Shown piece after piece: positions 21,173 to 33,196 of a DNA stretch of 64,000 bases; the stretch's first letter is position 1; each line of letters starts with the position of its first letter. This DNA is from Protula sp. h YS-2021 (lineage: Eukaryota; Annelida; Polychaeta; Sabellida; Serpulidae): positions 9,066,271-9,130,270 of the forward strand of contig OX457032.1 of assembly GCA_949752745.1 (NCBI GenBank). Direction: 5' to 3'. A program made the translations under genes and the position numbers. The notes beneath the pieces are model-generated. The model made no database searches. It worked only from the letters and a program-made list of their open reading frames with translations, and had not been told where the DNA came from.

Positions 21173-23112
21173 ACCCAGCAGGCGAAAGACGTAAAATATG
21201 GTCTGAAAAAGGTCCCAATATGGTCACGACGTGATTCAGACCAAATCTAGACATTTAGAAAATCCCAAAAAGGTCCAACTTTGGTCGCGACATAATTGAG
21301 ACCATATATGGATATTCGACGAGTCCAAAAAGGTCCCATTTTGGTGACACAGTAATGAGGTCACAAAAATAAGCACTGCAATCCAAAGCTCAATTCCTTG
21401 CTTGCTTTATCCAATAATGAATAGTGTTTCGAAATTGCTTAAAATATGCCAAATGTTAGTATTTCCAGTCTTGTTAAAGATATATAAGCAAAAAATCCAC
21501 ACCTTAGATTTTTGTGTTTTATATATATATAAAAAGAAGTTGGGATTTTAATATCAATTTAAAAGGTAAGGTTTATTACTGGCTTTAATATAAAGGGTTT
21601 GATGTGTTTGCTTATTATATCATGTAAAGTGTATTATAAAATCAGCGCTCTAAATGGGCGATAATATGTGATTCTATTAAAACAACAATATAACATATTT
21701 CTCTGGCAGTTTTCTTTTACCTGACAGGTTTCTTAACAGTTTTGTCGGACAGTTTTGTTGAGGTGAAGTAAATGGCAATAAAATTATAATGCGTTTCAAC
21801 TGCAGTGATACAGTCTGTTACCGGTATAGGCCAAAACACATATTGGTGTTCCGAATAAAACGCACCAACAATTCTGCGTTTCGAATACAAACTATAACTG
21901 GGTATAAAAATAAAAGTCGAAATTCAAAATTTTTGTATTTTTTTTTCGAAATACCCAAAGGCTTATTACGTATATTTCAGCGTTTTTAACGACTCTCCTG
22001 TCTGTCTACGTTGTGTGCTGGGCCTGTTAAATGAATGTGATGAAGCCTTAATATCGGTAAATATATATAAAATAACTTGACGTGATTTGGTATTGATTTG
22101 TAGCAATAAACGAAGGGTTTGGTGTGGGTGTATTCATGGGACTTATGAGAAATTATTCAGTAATTTCTTATTGGTGTAAACCTAATCACAGATTCTGTCG
22201 CATTATTTAACTGGATTCACAGCGACAAATTATTTAAATTGAATGGTTTATGTTGTTTATTTAAAGTGTATCTCAAGCGAATTAAATTGAGTGTATGTAT
22301 TTATGAATCTATATTTTTTATACAGTTTCAACGTTCGCTTTGGAGAAATAAACGGATGCAACCTCTTTCATTCTGGCTGTTCCGTGTGTCTGCCCGCCCA
22401 TCCGTCTGTTTGGTGTACGCACTGCTACAGTGAAACGATGAACTATTTGGCACGCTAAAGCTAAAGACTTGTTCAGCGCGCTTTGTGATTCGGTGCGGTT
22501 TCTTCACTGCGATTTGTGATCCAGCGCATTTCCACAGCGCACCTTGTGATTTAGTGCGCATTTAGTAAGACAGCAGCGTGCGTTTTTGATGTATTTGTGT
22601 ATTCGGGCAAAAGAATGGTAATTCAGGTCAGCTTCAAGGACAGGATTTTTATTGCTAAAGCGTTTTTCTGATTATGCATTCAATGCGTTCATTTTACAAT
22701 GAAGCCATACAATTGTATAAAGCTACAATATTGTATTTTCTTGTGTTTAATCTAATTTTATTTCCCAAGCAGGCGTCTATAAAATTGGCATCAGATTCAG
22801 AAAAATTGCGGAATCGACCTTTTTTCAGATGTGGTAAACACGTCTGAAAACGACGTCTTTTCATGTCCTCCAAAACACGTCCTTTTTTGTTGCAAAATCG
22901 ACCTTTTGTAGACGTCTTAAAGACGTCCAAAAACGACGTCTTTTCACGTCCAAACAGGGCGTCCTTTTTAGGTCTTAAGATGACGTCTTTTTTAGGTCTT
23001 AAGGACGTCCGTTTTTGTTGCAAAATCCACCTTTTTCAGACGTCTTGAAGACGTCACGTTGGTCCAAAAATTACGTCTTATCGACGTCTTAAAGACGTCA
23101 TTTTGCCTGCTG
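21173..23112. mobile_element. Candidate non-autonomous element with CCAGCAGGC inverted ends and subterminal repeats
   Basis: The left end ACCCAGCAGGCGAAAGACGT (from about 21174) matches the complement of the right end, ACCAGCAGGCAAAATGACGT (to about 23112), with two or three changes. Just inside the left end are three ~65-bp repeats built on 'aaaaggtccca..ttggt'; inside the right end (about 22800-23100) are many GACGTC/AAGACGTC words. The interior has no transposase. No clear target-site duplication was seen, so the boundaries and the element itself are tentative. Confidence 0.4.
22800..23100. repeat. GACGTC-rich repeat cluster
   Basis: Repeated words such as 'aaaacgacgtcttttcacgtcc' and 'ttaggtcttaagatgacgtc' occur in both orientations over 300 bp. 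A related GACGTC-rich patch appears at about 27265-27385, next to a 'tgctggg' end. Confidence 0.65.
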
Positions 23113-24259
23113 GTTCGTCGTTATGTGCCGTTGTGGGAAACATTCTGGCAATGCTGAAGTAACGCATCCAATATATGACAGAACTAACACTAAACACCTC
23201 AAAAGCATCTTGTACTAAAAGCTTCTTTACTTGTCCATAGATAAATCACTTCTATGGACAAAGAAACATTCATGTAAAATGGCGGCACACAACAAAAACA
23301 AAATAAGACAAGTTGATCATGTGACAAGATCACGTGAGAAGAAGACCGAAAAAACAGGGTTTCAGTTTCATCTTAGAGTGTTGGAAATTTCGCAATGTAA
23401 AATGAAAACAAAGTGCTAAAAAAATCAAAATAGAGCTTCGTAGGCTCGAATGCGACTATAATTATCAGCTTGGGCTTGTTGGTTTTATTTAACGTTTTAC
23501 ATGTTGTAGGCATTGCTCGATGCGTTTTTTTTTTTTTTTTGCAATATTAGGCTAAAAAAGTACTGATGGATACCAGTATATTTGTCTATAATGTACTTAC
23601 AATGATACTGCAAGGCATGCGTCAGGACCGGGTAGTGGCATCAAAAACTACAAAAACAGCAATCCTAACACGGAGACCTAGGCTCAGGGTAAGACTTGTT
23701 GTATTGAAACAGCCCATCCGTAGGATGGGCTTATCCAATAAGAGCGAGGTATTGATTTACCCCATCTTCGTTGTTTTGCGCTTCTATAGTTTTAGCCCAT
23801 ATAGCACATATTTTCTTCTCCCCTTAAGAATGGGAACGAACTGCCTTGTGTTGTGAACAAGATGGGCTGTTTTAATGGTTGATGGGTGTAGAATGGGCCC
23901 ATCCTATAGCTGTAAGCCACAGAAATAGCACATATAGAATCAGTATGTGCCAAATCTACAGACAGATGCATAGGAATACGCCATCCATAGAAACAACACA
24001 TCTGATCAAGAATATTTGGTAATGAGGTCCCGATCGAAGTGGCACTGAGGACCCGGTGGCGCTGATGACCCGCTGGTGGCACTGAGGACCCAAACTATTT
24101 TAGGCGGTTTTAAGCTGAAAGAAACGCTCATATTGCTTTTTTGATCAAGCCTCTTCAAGGCTTTAATTACAAAGCTGATGGGAAAGGCAACAAAAAAACA
24201 CAGTTCGTCTTTGCTGCGTAGGAGGGGTGGGGGGGGGGGGTGCTATATATATATATATA

Positions 24260-24348
<89 letters not shown>

Positions 24349-26440
24349 AAAAAGAGAAATTTTGCAGCTTTTTTTTCTGGAACAATTTGTGAATAGACAT
24401 GCATTTATATATATTTTATGGAAAAAACTGTAAGATATTGAGATAAAGATATTGGGTGGTGGGGGGGGGGGGCGGGGCGGTGGGAATACAAGTCATTGTT
24501 TCGTCAATTAACAATTTTTAACAAGAAAAAATATCACCCAAATCTAAATATAAAAAAAATGTTTTACTGAGGCTAAAGACGAAGTCGCTATGCGCTGTGT
24601 TTTCCTTCACCGAGTCGTGTTTTATGGGGAGAAACTGTATGTGCTGTTTCAATAGCCTCTGTATTGATTTAGCCCAGCCATTGGATGGGCCCATACAATG
24701 ATGCGGTGTTTCAATGCTGGGGTGTTTCAATGCTACAAGACTCACTACAAAAACATCAATCCTAACACGGAGTACCTGGGAAGGCTCAGGGTAAGACTCA
24801 CTACAAAAACAGCGATCCTAACGCGGAGACGTGGGAAGGCCCAGGGTAGGACGTATTGCCCCAGACTCGCACCCATTGATGGACATACAGTGAAATCTGT
24901 TACCGAAGAATGACTGGAAAGATCCAGCACAGTCCATTACCCGTTATGCCAAGGCGAAAACCGCTGTACTCGAAAGGGATCACACGACCTGGGTCAAGGC
25001 TACACTTAAATCAAGCATGGCGGCTGCGAGACATGCTCAATATTCTGATTGGTATTTGACCCAAGAGACAGAATGTACCTAAACAGGTGTTTATTCTATA
25101 AGCAATTATGCGCTCAACTACTTCTGACAAATATGCAGGTTTGAATTAGGTCTATTTTTGTAAGGAACTCAGGATATTAACAAAGATGACGTATATGTGA
25201 CGTATATTTATCAAAAAAATCAAAACCTAAGCTGTCGTAAATTTTTTTCTCGCGATCATTAAACTGGCCTGGAGACAATTTCTTTTGTCGAAAAACATCT
25301 ATATTTTGCACATTTGAGTTGCTTTTTATCTGCGGCCTTTTCCTTCGCCATGGTTTTTAAGGAACGTCTGTGAACATGCGCTTTATCATGAGTTTGATTG
25401 CTTGATATCACATCTTTTCGAATAGATTTCTTAATTTTGGAACTCGAAAATCAATTTAAGAGGCGCCTAAAATGAATGCCTGTCAATGGAATTACTCTAA
25501 TTATTGTCCTAATAAAAACCACGTGAAGAAAATACTATTGGCGTGGATGGCACAAAAAGTGCTTCTCGAAAGAATTAAATATTCGCTGGCATATTAATTG
25601 TACATAAATGCCAAAGCGATACAGAAACTACCTGTTGGAGCGCGAACGCCGTGAAAATTTTGCAGTCACACCTCCATATAACTACTACGCACTTCTGAGC
25701 AACCGAAACTTCAGCAATTTAAAGGAAGAAGCTCTCGGCTGAAAAATCTGGCATCCCTTAAATAAGCATGTTTGCAGCGAGTCCATCACAGAGCCTAATG
25801 AGAAGGATTTCTGCATCATTTTCGGGACCTTTTGAGGGGTATCAAATGCGATGGTCTCCTTGGGTATGTCAATGTTAATAGGAATCGCGCGCCTCCGGGT
25901 TAACTACGCGCACGGATTACGAGAGCGGGTGATGAGTGATTTTCTGATTTCCGGGATATCGTTGACGCTTTTACCCACAAGTTTTGAAGCGTATTCATCG
26001 ACCGAAATAAAATCATAGCTTGACATATCTTTGTCCATTTTTTTTTAATTCTAAGACAGCCCACTGATTTTGAATATGGTTCCAGTTTGGAGCATTTAAA
26101 TTCTGATTCAACCTGAAAATGATCTGAAATATGTATATGAAAGTTTCGGATTGAGCGTATTGTGATATTTTACTGTCAGACAGATTTGATAACGGAACTC
26201 ACCTGAAATTTTCTATTTTGTTTAAATGTAGAATTGCAGATTTTTGTACAAAACAAAGCGTGTCATTTGTGCAAAGGACTATACAAAGCCTGATAAACAA
26301 ATGTAGAAAATGCAATGTTTAAATGTCTCATAACTTTGTGGACTTAATGGTGGCAGAGCATACTAGATCTAAAATGTAAATATATGCTATATTTGTGTAT
26401 AGCAGGCGTTATATTACATACAGCAACAAACAGAATGTCA
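23113..26440. other. Gene-free stretch with microsatellites and a small dispersed repeat
   Basis: No supportable gene. A ~50-bp sequence ('actacaaaaacagcaatcc...cggag...ctcagggtaagac') occurs three times, at about 23646-23695, 24744-24794 and 24800-24850. Homopolymer G runs lie at about 24228-24240 and 24457-24471 and a T run at about 23527-23540. Confidence 0.5.
24244..24345. repeat. (TA)n microsatellite
   Basis: About 100 bp of alternating T and A with a single 'ggat' interruption near 24260. Open frames reading Tyr-Ile repeats on both strands come from it. Confidence 0.97.
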
Positions 26441-26775
26441 TGTGTAAAACAAAGGAAAACTCCCCACCTGCCGAAGAGGTTAATCCATAGAAGAGTGAGA
26501 CAGTCACTGTATATAAAACAAAGGAAAACTCCCCACCTGCCGAAGAGGTTAATCCATAGAAGAGTGAGACAGTCACTGTATATAAAACAAAGGAAAACTC
26601 CCCACCTGCCGAAGAGGTTAATCCATAGAAGAGTGAGACAGTCACTGTATATAAAACAAAGGAAAACTCCCCACCTGCCGAAGAGGTTAATCCATGGAAG
26701 AGGCATACTCTCAATGTGTTTAAAACAAAGAAAAACTTCCTACCTCACGAAAAGGTTAATCCATGGAAGAGATCG
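26440..26775. repeat. 69-bp minisatellite, first block (about five units)
   Basis: Units of 69 bp (23 codons) start with 'aaaggaaaactccccacctg' and contain 'ccgaagaggttaatccat'. The first four are almost identical and the fifth is diverged. As 69 is a multiple of three, both strands stay open through the block. The same family forms the second block at 27394-27810. Confidence 0.93.
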
Positions 26776-27393
26776 AACATCCGACGTCTTGTGGGGGTCC
26801 CGTGTGCCATTAATGCGTCGTAAAAATGCTTCGTGCTTGTAAACTGGTTGTTTTAATGTGTTAATTTATTATTTTATTGGGAATTTCAAAGCGAAGTTTA
26901 AAAACAGCTGTTGATTCTTAACGATCCGCAAACATTCTAAAGATCTCGGATGTTGAACGAAACTACACATTTTAAGACAAAAAATGTCCATGGTTATGAG
27001 TGTATTTAGCAATATCTCACAATTTCCTAAAGCTTTTTATTGACCTAACACGTCACTTCATTTGCAATAAAATACAGGACCCTTGACCATTAACAGTTTT
27101 GTTAACTATGGCACAGTCAGATTTGTTAAACACAGTGAAAGATAGAGGGCGCGTTTGTTAGTTAAGCGATAACGCGAGAGGCTGTTGGGTGACGTCGAAC
27201 AAGGTGGTCAAGAGGAATAAAACAGGCGATTGGAGTCTTGAGTTCCAATATCCTTTTCAACCGAAAATCGACGTCGGATTAACGTCTGTTCCATTTCCTA
27301 CACAACCAAAACTGGCACGTCAGTCCGACATCAGAAACGTCGGATCATGACATCAACCCGACGTCATTCTGACGTCTAAATGTTTGCTGGGTA
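26776..27393. other. Sequence separating the two blocks of the 69-bp family
   Basis: No gene. The last ~130 bp are rich in GACGTC words and end in 'gacgtctaaatgtttgctggg' immediately before the array resumes, which looks like the end of an inserted element. A matching left end was not found. Confidence 0.4.
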
Positions 27394-27810
27394 TGTATAA
27401 AACACAGGAAAACTTCCCACCTGCCGAAGAGGTTAATCTATGGAAGAGGCATGCACTCAGTATGTATAAAACAAAGAAAACTTCCCACCTGCCGAAGAGG
27501 TTAATCCATGGAAGAGGCATGCACTCAGTATATATAAAACAAAGAAAACTTCCCACCTGCCGAAGAGGTTAATCCATGGAAGAGGCATGCACTCAGTATG
27601 TATAAAACAAAGAAAACTTCCCACCTGCCGAAGAGGTTAATCCACGGAAGAGGCATGCACTCAGTGTGTATAAAACAAAGGAAAACCTCCTACCTGCCGA
27701 AGAGGTTAATCCATGGAAGAGACATGCACTCAGTATGTATAAAACAAAGAAAACTTCCCACCTGCCGAAGAGGTTAATCCATGGAAGAGACATGCACTCA
27801 GTATGTATAT
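27394..27810. repeat. 66-69-bp minisatellite, second block (about six units)
   Basis: Units carry 'cttcccacctgccgaagagg' and 'catgcactcagtatgtataa' and belong to the family of 26440-26775, but with period near 68, so the reading frame shifts from unit to unit. Copies within this block resemble one another more than those of the first block, suggesting separate amplification. Confidence 0.92.
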
Positions 27811-28317
27811 CAGCTTCATGTTCTTATTGCTTTTTGTCACGACTGTACGTAGCGAAGGAGTCTAACGGTATTACTGCATACGATGTCACACTTAATCAGC
27901 ACTTGTGAATGAATGCCCCAAGATGTGATTCGATTACCAGACGTTCCGAAAGTTCTCTCCTTTTTTATTTACTATCATTTATTATTTTTTATTATTTATT
28001 GTTTAATCTTTGTTTCCTGCTTACCGTATTTTCTCCAACAAATAGCCAAATACTTTGAAACTGACACTTGGCATCAAACAAACACTATTGACTTATGACG
28101 TCCTGATACCTCGAATTTCGTTACCTTGCAATCATGGGTGTTGCATAATCATACCCCGAAAATACCGCTCTGTAGCACAATATGTCCTGCAACTATTTAA
28201 CCTTCATAAAAACATTCGATGACTTGTCTTTCCCTGTTTTTAACGCTTAATGTATTTTACGTATTAATTTTAGCATTGGTCAAGTTTTCCAACCGAAAAT
28301 GTTAAACACGCAGAACT

Positions 28318-31214
28318 CGAGGTAAAGGGCTTAGTAAAGTCTCACCCAACTCCCCAAATCCGAAGTGGTGAAGGACTTAGTAAAGTCTCACCCATCTCCC
28401 CAAATCCGAAGTGGTAAAGGGATTAGTAAAGTCTCACCCATCTCCCCATATCCGAAGTGGTGAAGGGCTTAGTAAAGTCTCACCTATCTCCCCAAATCCG
28501 AAGTGCTGAAGGGCTTAGTAAAGTCTCACCCATCTGTCAAATCCGAAGTGGTGAAGGGCTTAGTAAAGTCTCACCCATCTCCCCATATCCGAAGTGGTGA
28601 AGGGCTTAGTAAAGTCTCACCCATCTGTCAAATCCGAAGTGGTGAAGGGCTTAGTAAAGTCTCACCCATCTCCCCAAATCCGAAGTGGTGAAGGGCTTAG
28701 TAAAGTCTCACCCATCTCCCCAAATCCGAAGTGGTGAAGGGCTTAGTAAAGTCTCACCTATCTCCCCAAATCCGAAGTGGTGAAGGGCTTAGTAAAGTCT
28801 CACCCATCTCCCCAAATCCGAAGTGGTGAAGGGCTTAGTAAAGTCTCACCCAGCTCCCCAAATCCGAAGTGGTGAAGGGCTTAGTAAAGTCTCACCCAGC
28901 TCCCCAAATCCGAAGTGGTGAAGGACTTAGTAAAGTCTCAACCATCTCCCCAAATCCGAAGTGGTGAAGGGCTTAGTAAAGTCTCACCCATCTCCCCAAA
29001 TCCGAAGTGGTGAAGGGCTTAGTAAAGTCTCACCCATCTCCCCAAATCCGAAGGTGTGAAGGGCTTAGTAAAGTCTCACCCATCTCCCCAAATCCGAAGT
29101 GGTGAAGGGCTTAGTAAAGTCTCACCCATCTCCCCAAATCCGAAGTGGTGAAGGGCTTAGTAAAGTCTCACCCATCTCCCCAAATCCGAAGTGGTGAAAG
29201 GCTTAGTAAAGTCTCACCCAACTCCCCAAATCCGAAGGGGTGAAGGGCTTAGTAAAGTCTCAACCATCTCCCCAAATCCGAAGTGGTGAAGGGCTTAGTA
29301 AAGTCTCACTCATCTCCCCAAATCCGAAGTGGTGAAGGGCTTAGTAAAGTATCACTCATCTCCCCAAATCCGAAGTGATGAAGGGCTTAGTAAAGTCTCA
29401 CTCATCTCCCCAAATCCGAAGGTGTGAAGGGCTTAGTAAAGTCTCACCCATCTGTCAAATCCGAAGTGGTGAAGGGCTTAGTAAAGTCTCACCCATCTCC
29501 CCATATCCGAAGTGGTGAAGGGCTTAGTAAAGTCTCACCCATCTGTCAAATCCGAAGTGGTGAAGGGCTTAGTAAAGTCTCACCCAGCTCCCCAAATCCG
29601 AAGTGGTGAAGGGCTTAGTAAAGTCTCACCCAGCTCCCCAAATCCGAAGTGGTGAAGGGCTTAGTAAAGTCTCACCCATCTCCCCAAATCCGAAGTGGTG
29701 AAGGACTTAGTAAAGTCTCAACCATCTCCCCAAATCCGAAGTGGTGAAGGGCTTAGTAAAGTCTCATCCATCTCCCCAAATCCAAAGTGGAGAAGGGCTT
29801 AGTAAAGTCTCACCCATCTCCCCAAATCCGAAGTGGTGAAGGGCTTAGTAAAGTCTCACCCAGCTCCCCAAATCCGAAGTGGTGAAGGGCTTAGTAAAGT
29901 CTCACCCATCTCCCCAAATCCGAAGTGGTGAAGGACTTAGTAAAGTCTCAACCATCTCCCCAAATCCGAAGTGGTGAAGGGCTTAGTAAAGTCTCACCCA
30001 TCTCCCCAAATCCGAAGTGGTGAAGGGCTTAGTAAATGCTCACCCAGCTCCCCAAATTCCAACGTGTGAAGGGCTTAGTAAAGTCTCACCCATCTCCCCA
30101 AATCCGAAGTGGTGAAGGGCTTAGTGAAGTCTCACCCATCTCCCCAAATCCGAAGTGGTGAAGGGCTTAGTAAAGTCTCACCCATCTCCGCAAATCCGAA
30201 GTGGTGAAGGGCTTAGTAAAGTCTCACCCAGCTCCCCAAATCCGAAGTGGTGAAGGGCTTAGTAAAGTGTCACCCATCTCCCCAAATCCGAAGTGGTGAA
30301 GGGCTTAGTAAAGTATCACTCATCTCCCCAAATCCGAAGTGGTGAAGGGCTCAGTAAATTCTCACCCATCTCCCCAAATCCGAAGTGGTGAAGGGCTTAG
30401 TAAATTCTCACCCATCTCCCCAAATCCGAAGTGGTGAAGGGCTTAGTAAAGTCTCACCCAGCTCCCCAAATCCGAAGTGGTGAAGGGCTTAGTAAAGTCT
30501 CACCCAGCTCCCCAAATCCGAAGTGGTGAAGGGCTTAGTAAAGTCTCACCCATCTCCCCAAATCCGAAGTGGTGAAGGGCTTAGTAAAGTCTCACCTATC
30601 TCCCCAAATCCGAAGGTGTGAAGGGCTTAGTAAAGTCTCACCCATCTCCCCAAATCCGAAGTGGTGAAGGGTTTAGTAAAGTCTCACCCAATTCCCCAAA
30701 TCCGAAGTGGTGAAGGGCTTAGTAAAGTCTCACCCAATTCCCCAAATCCGAAGTGGTGAAGGGCTTAGTAAATTCTCACCCATCTCCCAAAATCCGAAGT
30801 GGTGAAGGGCTTAGTAAAGTCTCACCCATCTCCGCAAATCCGAAGTGGTGAAGGGCTTAGTAAAGTCTCACCCAGCTCCCCAAATCCGAAGTGGTGAAGG
30901 GCTTAGTAAAGTCTCACCCAGCTCCCCAAATCCGAAGTGGTGAAGGGCTTAGTAAAGTCTCACCCATCTCCCCAAATCCGAAGTGGTGAAGGGCTTAGTA
31001 AAGTCTCACCCATCTCCCCAAATCCGAAGGTGTGAAGGGCTTAGTAAAGTCTCACCCATCTCCCCAAATCCGAAGTGGTGAAGGGTTTAGTAAAGTCTCA
31101 CCCAATTCCCCAAATCCGAAGTGGTGAAGGGCTTAGTAAAGTCTCACCCATCTCCCCATATCCGAAGTGGTGAAGGGCTTAGTAAAGTCTCACCCATCTC
31201 CCCAAATCCAAAGT
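28318..31214. repeat. 46-bp satellite array, about 63 units
   Basis: The unit is close to AAATCCGAAGTGGTGAAGGG followed by CTTAGTAAAGTCTCACCCATCTCCCC (46 bp). Most units differ by zero to three changes; 44-bp variants carry 'catctgtc' in place of 'catctcccc'. Blocks with the same variant order recur (for example about 28500-28690 and 29420-29610), which indicates duplication of multi-unit segments. No unique sequence lies between units. Confidence 0.97.
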
Positions 31215-33196
31215 AGGAAAAAGTGCTGTGTGACAAGTTCTTCAGGAAGCGAAGTTTTCGCATAACTGCGACGACAAATTACTACGACAAGAGAAATAAA
31301 GATACCAAACTACTGCGAACCGTAGAATCTTGAGCAATATGTGAATATGATGTAATAACCAGTGTTTAATTGACGTCATGAATTCTTTAAAACTTACCTT
31401 TTGAAAATGCCCCTAGGGTTATGAAGTAAATATTTTTGTGAAAATCATTTCAGTGAGCAGCTTTTTCGTGACCTATTTTTTCTCGTGTGGCGCTGTGATG
31501 ACCCTATGCCTTTAATTTTGTTATTTTGGAAAATTCAAAGTTAAATTTAACATGATTTTATGCGAAAAATAATAATAATAAATAGAATAAATGTAAATGA
31601 ATTTTTCTGTAATTAATGTATGCTAGAAGAAATTTCCAACAGCTTGATTATATACCTAGTAATATCAAAGTTTATTTATAGATCAAATTATTGAACATTT
31701 GGTCCAGTGGGTTAGCATTGTGGCACATGCCTGAAAGTGTTCGTCTACTCATAAGCATCACTTCTTCCTTCACAAAACAATTCGTGTTAAGGAGATAAAA
31801 TGCACGTATTTGTGACGCTATGACGTCAATTAATGTGCTACATTATATTGCATTGTACTTTATTGTAATTTCTTATAATTTATCACTATCTATCATTATT
31901 TGTCAATTATCAGGCTTTGACAGTTCAGAGCTTTTTGCATTTTCATATCGTGGAATTAGTTTTTGACAAGATTTTGCATTCTGCGGAGCAGTCAAGTTTC
32001 GCTGCACAGTAATAAAATCGCTCTAGTTTATATACTGGCTTTATGTGACAAAGTGTGACGTATGCCTACGAACACTTTAACTACATTACCTTGTCAATAA
32101 AACAGAGGTAGTAAATCACTGACAACAGCAAAAGTAATAGAAAAAATCAGATTCACGCCAAATGACATGATGTAGTTTGGTGATTTGACTGGATTATTGT
32201 ACGTAAAATAACTTCACGTTTTAAAAAACAATGATCTGGCTGCATATTTTTTAATAAATAATTTTGGATAAATATTTAACATTTATTTGCTGTTCCCAGA
32301 TCTAAGGACATTTTAAAAGAAGGCCTTTTTTGTTCACATAAGAAAGTTGTCCAGAAATCTGGGTTGTCCCGCGGACCTAATGCTTTCAAATAACTAACGC
32401 ACTGATAATTATTATTCAATAAATCTTAAGATATTACTGAGTGATCTGCGCTTATCGTTTCGCTGACATGTTGCCCTTACGTGGGTGACATAAGTACCGG
32501 ACCTGCTATAAGAGCGGCGATTAGGTTTGCCACTAATCAAGCCATATATATGACACTTGATGAAGGACAGCGCCCACTGCTTGTATAAACCATAATCATG
32601 CATTAATTGCCAAACATGCCTTGAAACTGTTTCAATATTTATCGTTTACTGGTTTCCATATAATTTTGTAATCACAAACACTGATATTGTTTTAATTATA
32701 CCTTTTGTTTTACTTTTACTCCAAGTACAAATTTCATAATTTCCTAATCATATGACGATGATTTGAAAATGAAGTCGTTTTCGATGTACTGTGTGTTATT
32801 TATTTGCGTTTTTAGAGTAGCAGCATGCACTGGAGTGGCACGCACAGCTATTTTAATATGATGTTATGAAGATGATGCTTACGGAATAATATAAAAAGTG
32901 TCTTGATTTATTTAACTATGATAAGCACGGAAGTACTGAGTGGGTAGTTCTTAAGTGGGCAGGCGAGACCATTTGATAACACATGACATCACACAGAGAA
33001 GTCGTGGGCATTACTACATACCAGTGCATTCGTAGGTAACTCCTTAAGTACAGTCACACAAGGCCAACGTGGTCCTCACACCGTTCGGACTACGATCTCA
33101 GTGGCATAGAATGGAGATAGATCGAGGCGCTCGGTGCATTGTGTTAGGATTCGGGCAAGCGTCGAAAGTTTGTGAGCAAACTGTTAAACTGGTAAA
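31215..33196. other. AT-rich spacer between two arrays, nothing recognised
   Basis: About 2 kb without a supportable gene or repeat. The minus-strand open frame at 32412-32603 shows no family similarity I recognise. Confidence 0.5.

Noticed and set aside
22694..23023. 109-codon Lys/Arg-rich minus-strand frame
   Set aside because: It is translation of the GACGTC-rich repeat cluster, with the same repeated words open on the other strand.
24167..24433. Tyr-Ile repeat proteins on both strands
   Set aside because: Translation of a (TA)n microsatellite.
26384..26842. 152-codon frame with KQRKTPHLPKRLIH repeats
   Set aside because: It is the 69-bp minisatellite in one of its open frames; the opposite strand is equally open.
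28318..31214. CRISPR-like regular repeat array
   Set aside because: Units are directly adjacent with no unique spacers, and the host is clearly a eukaryote.
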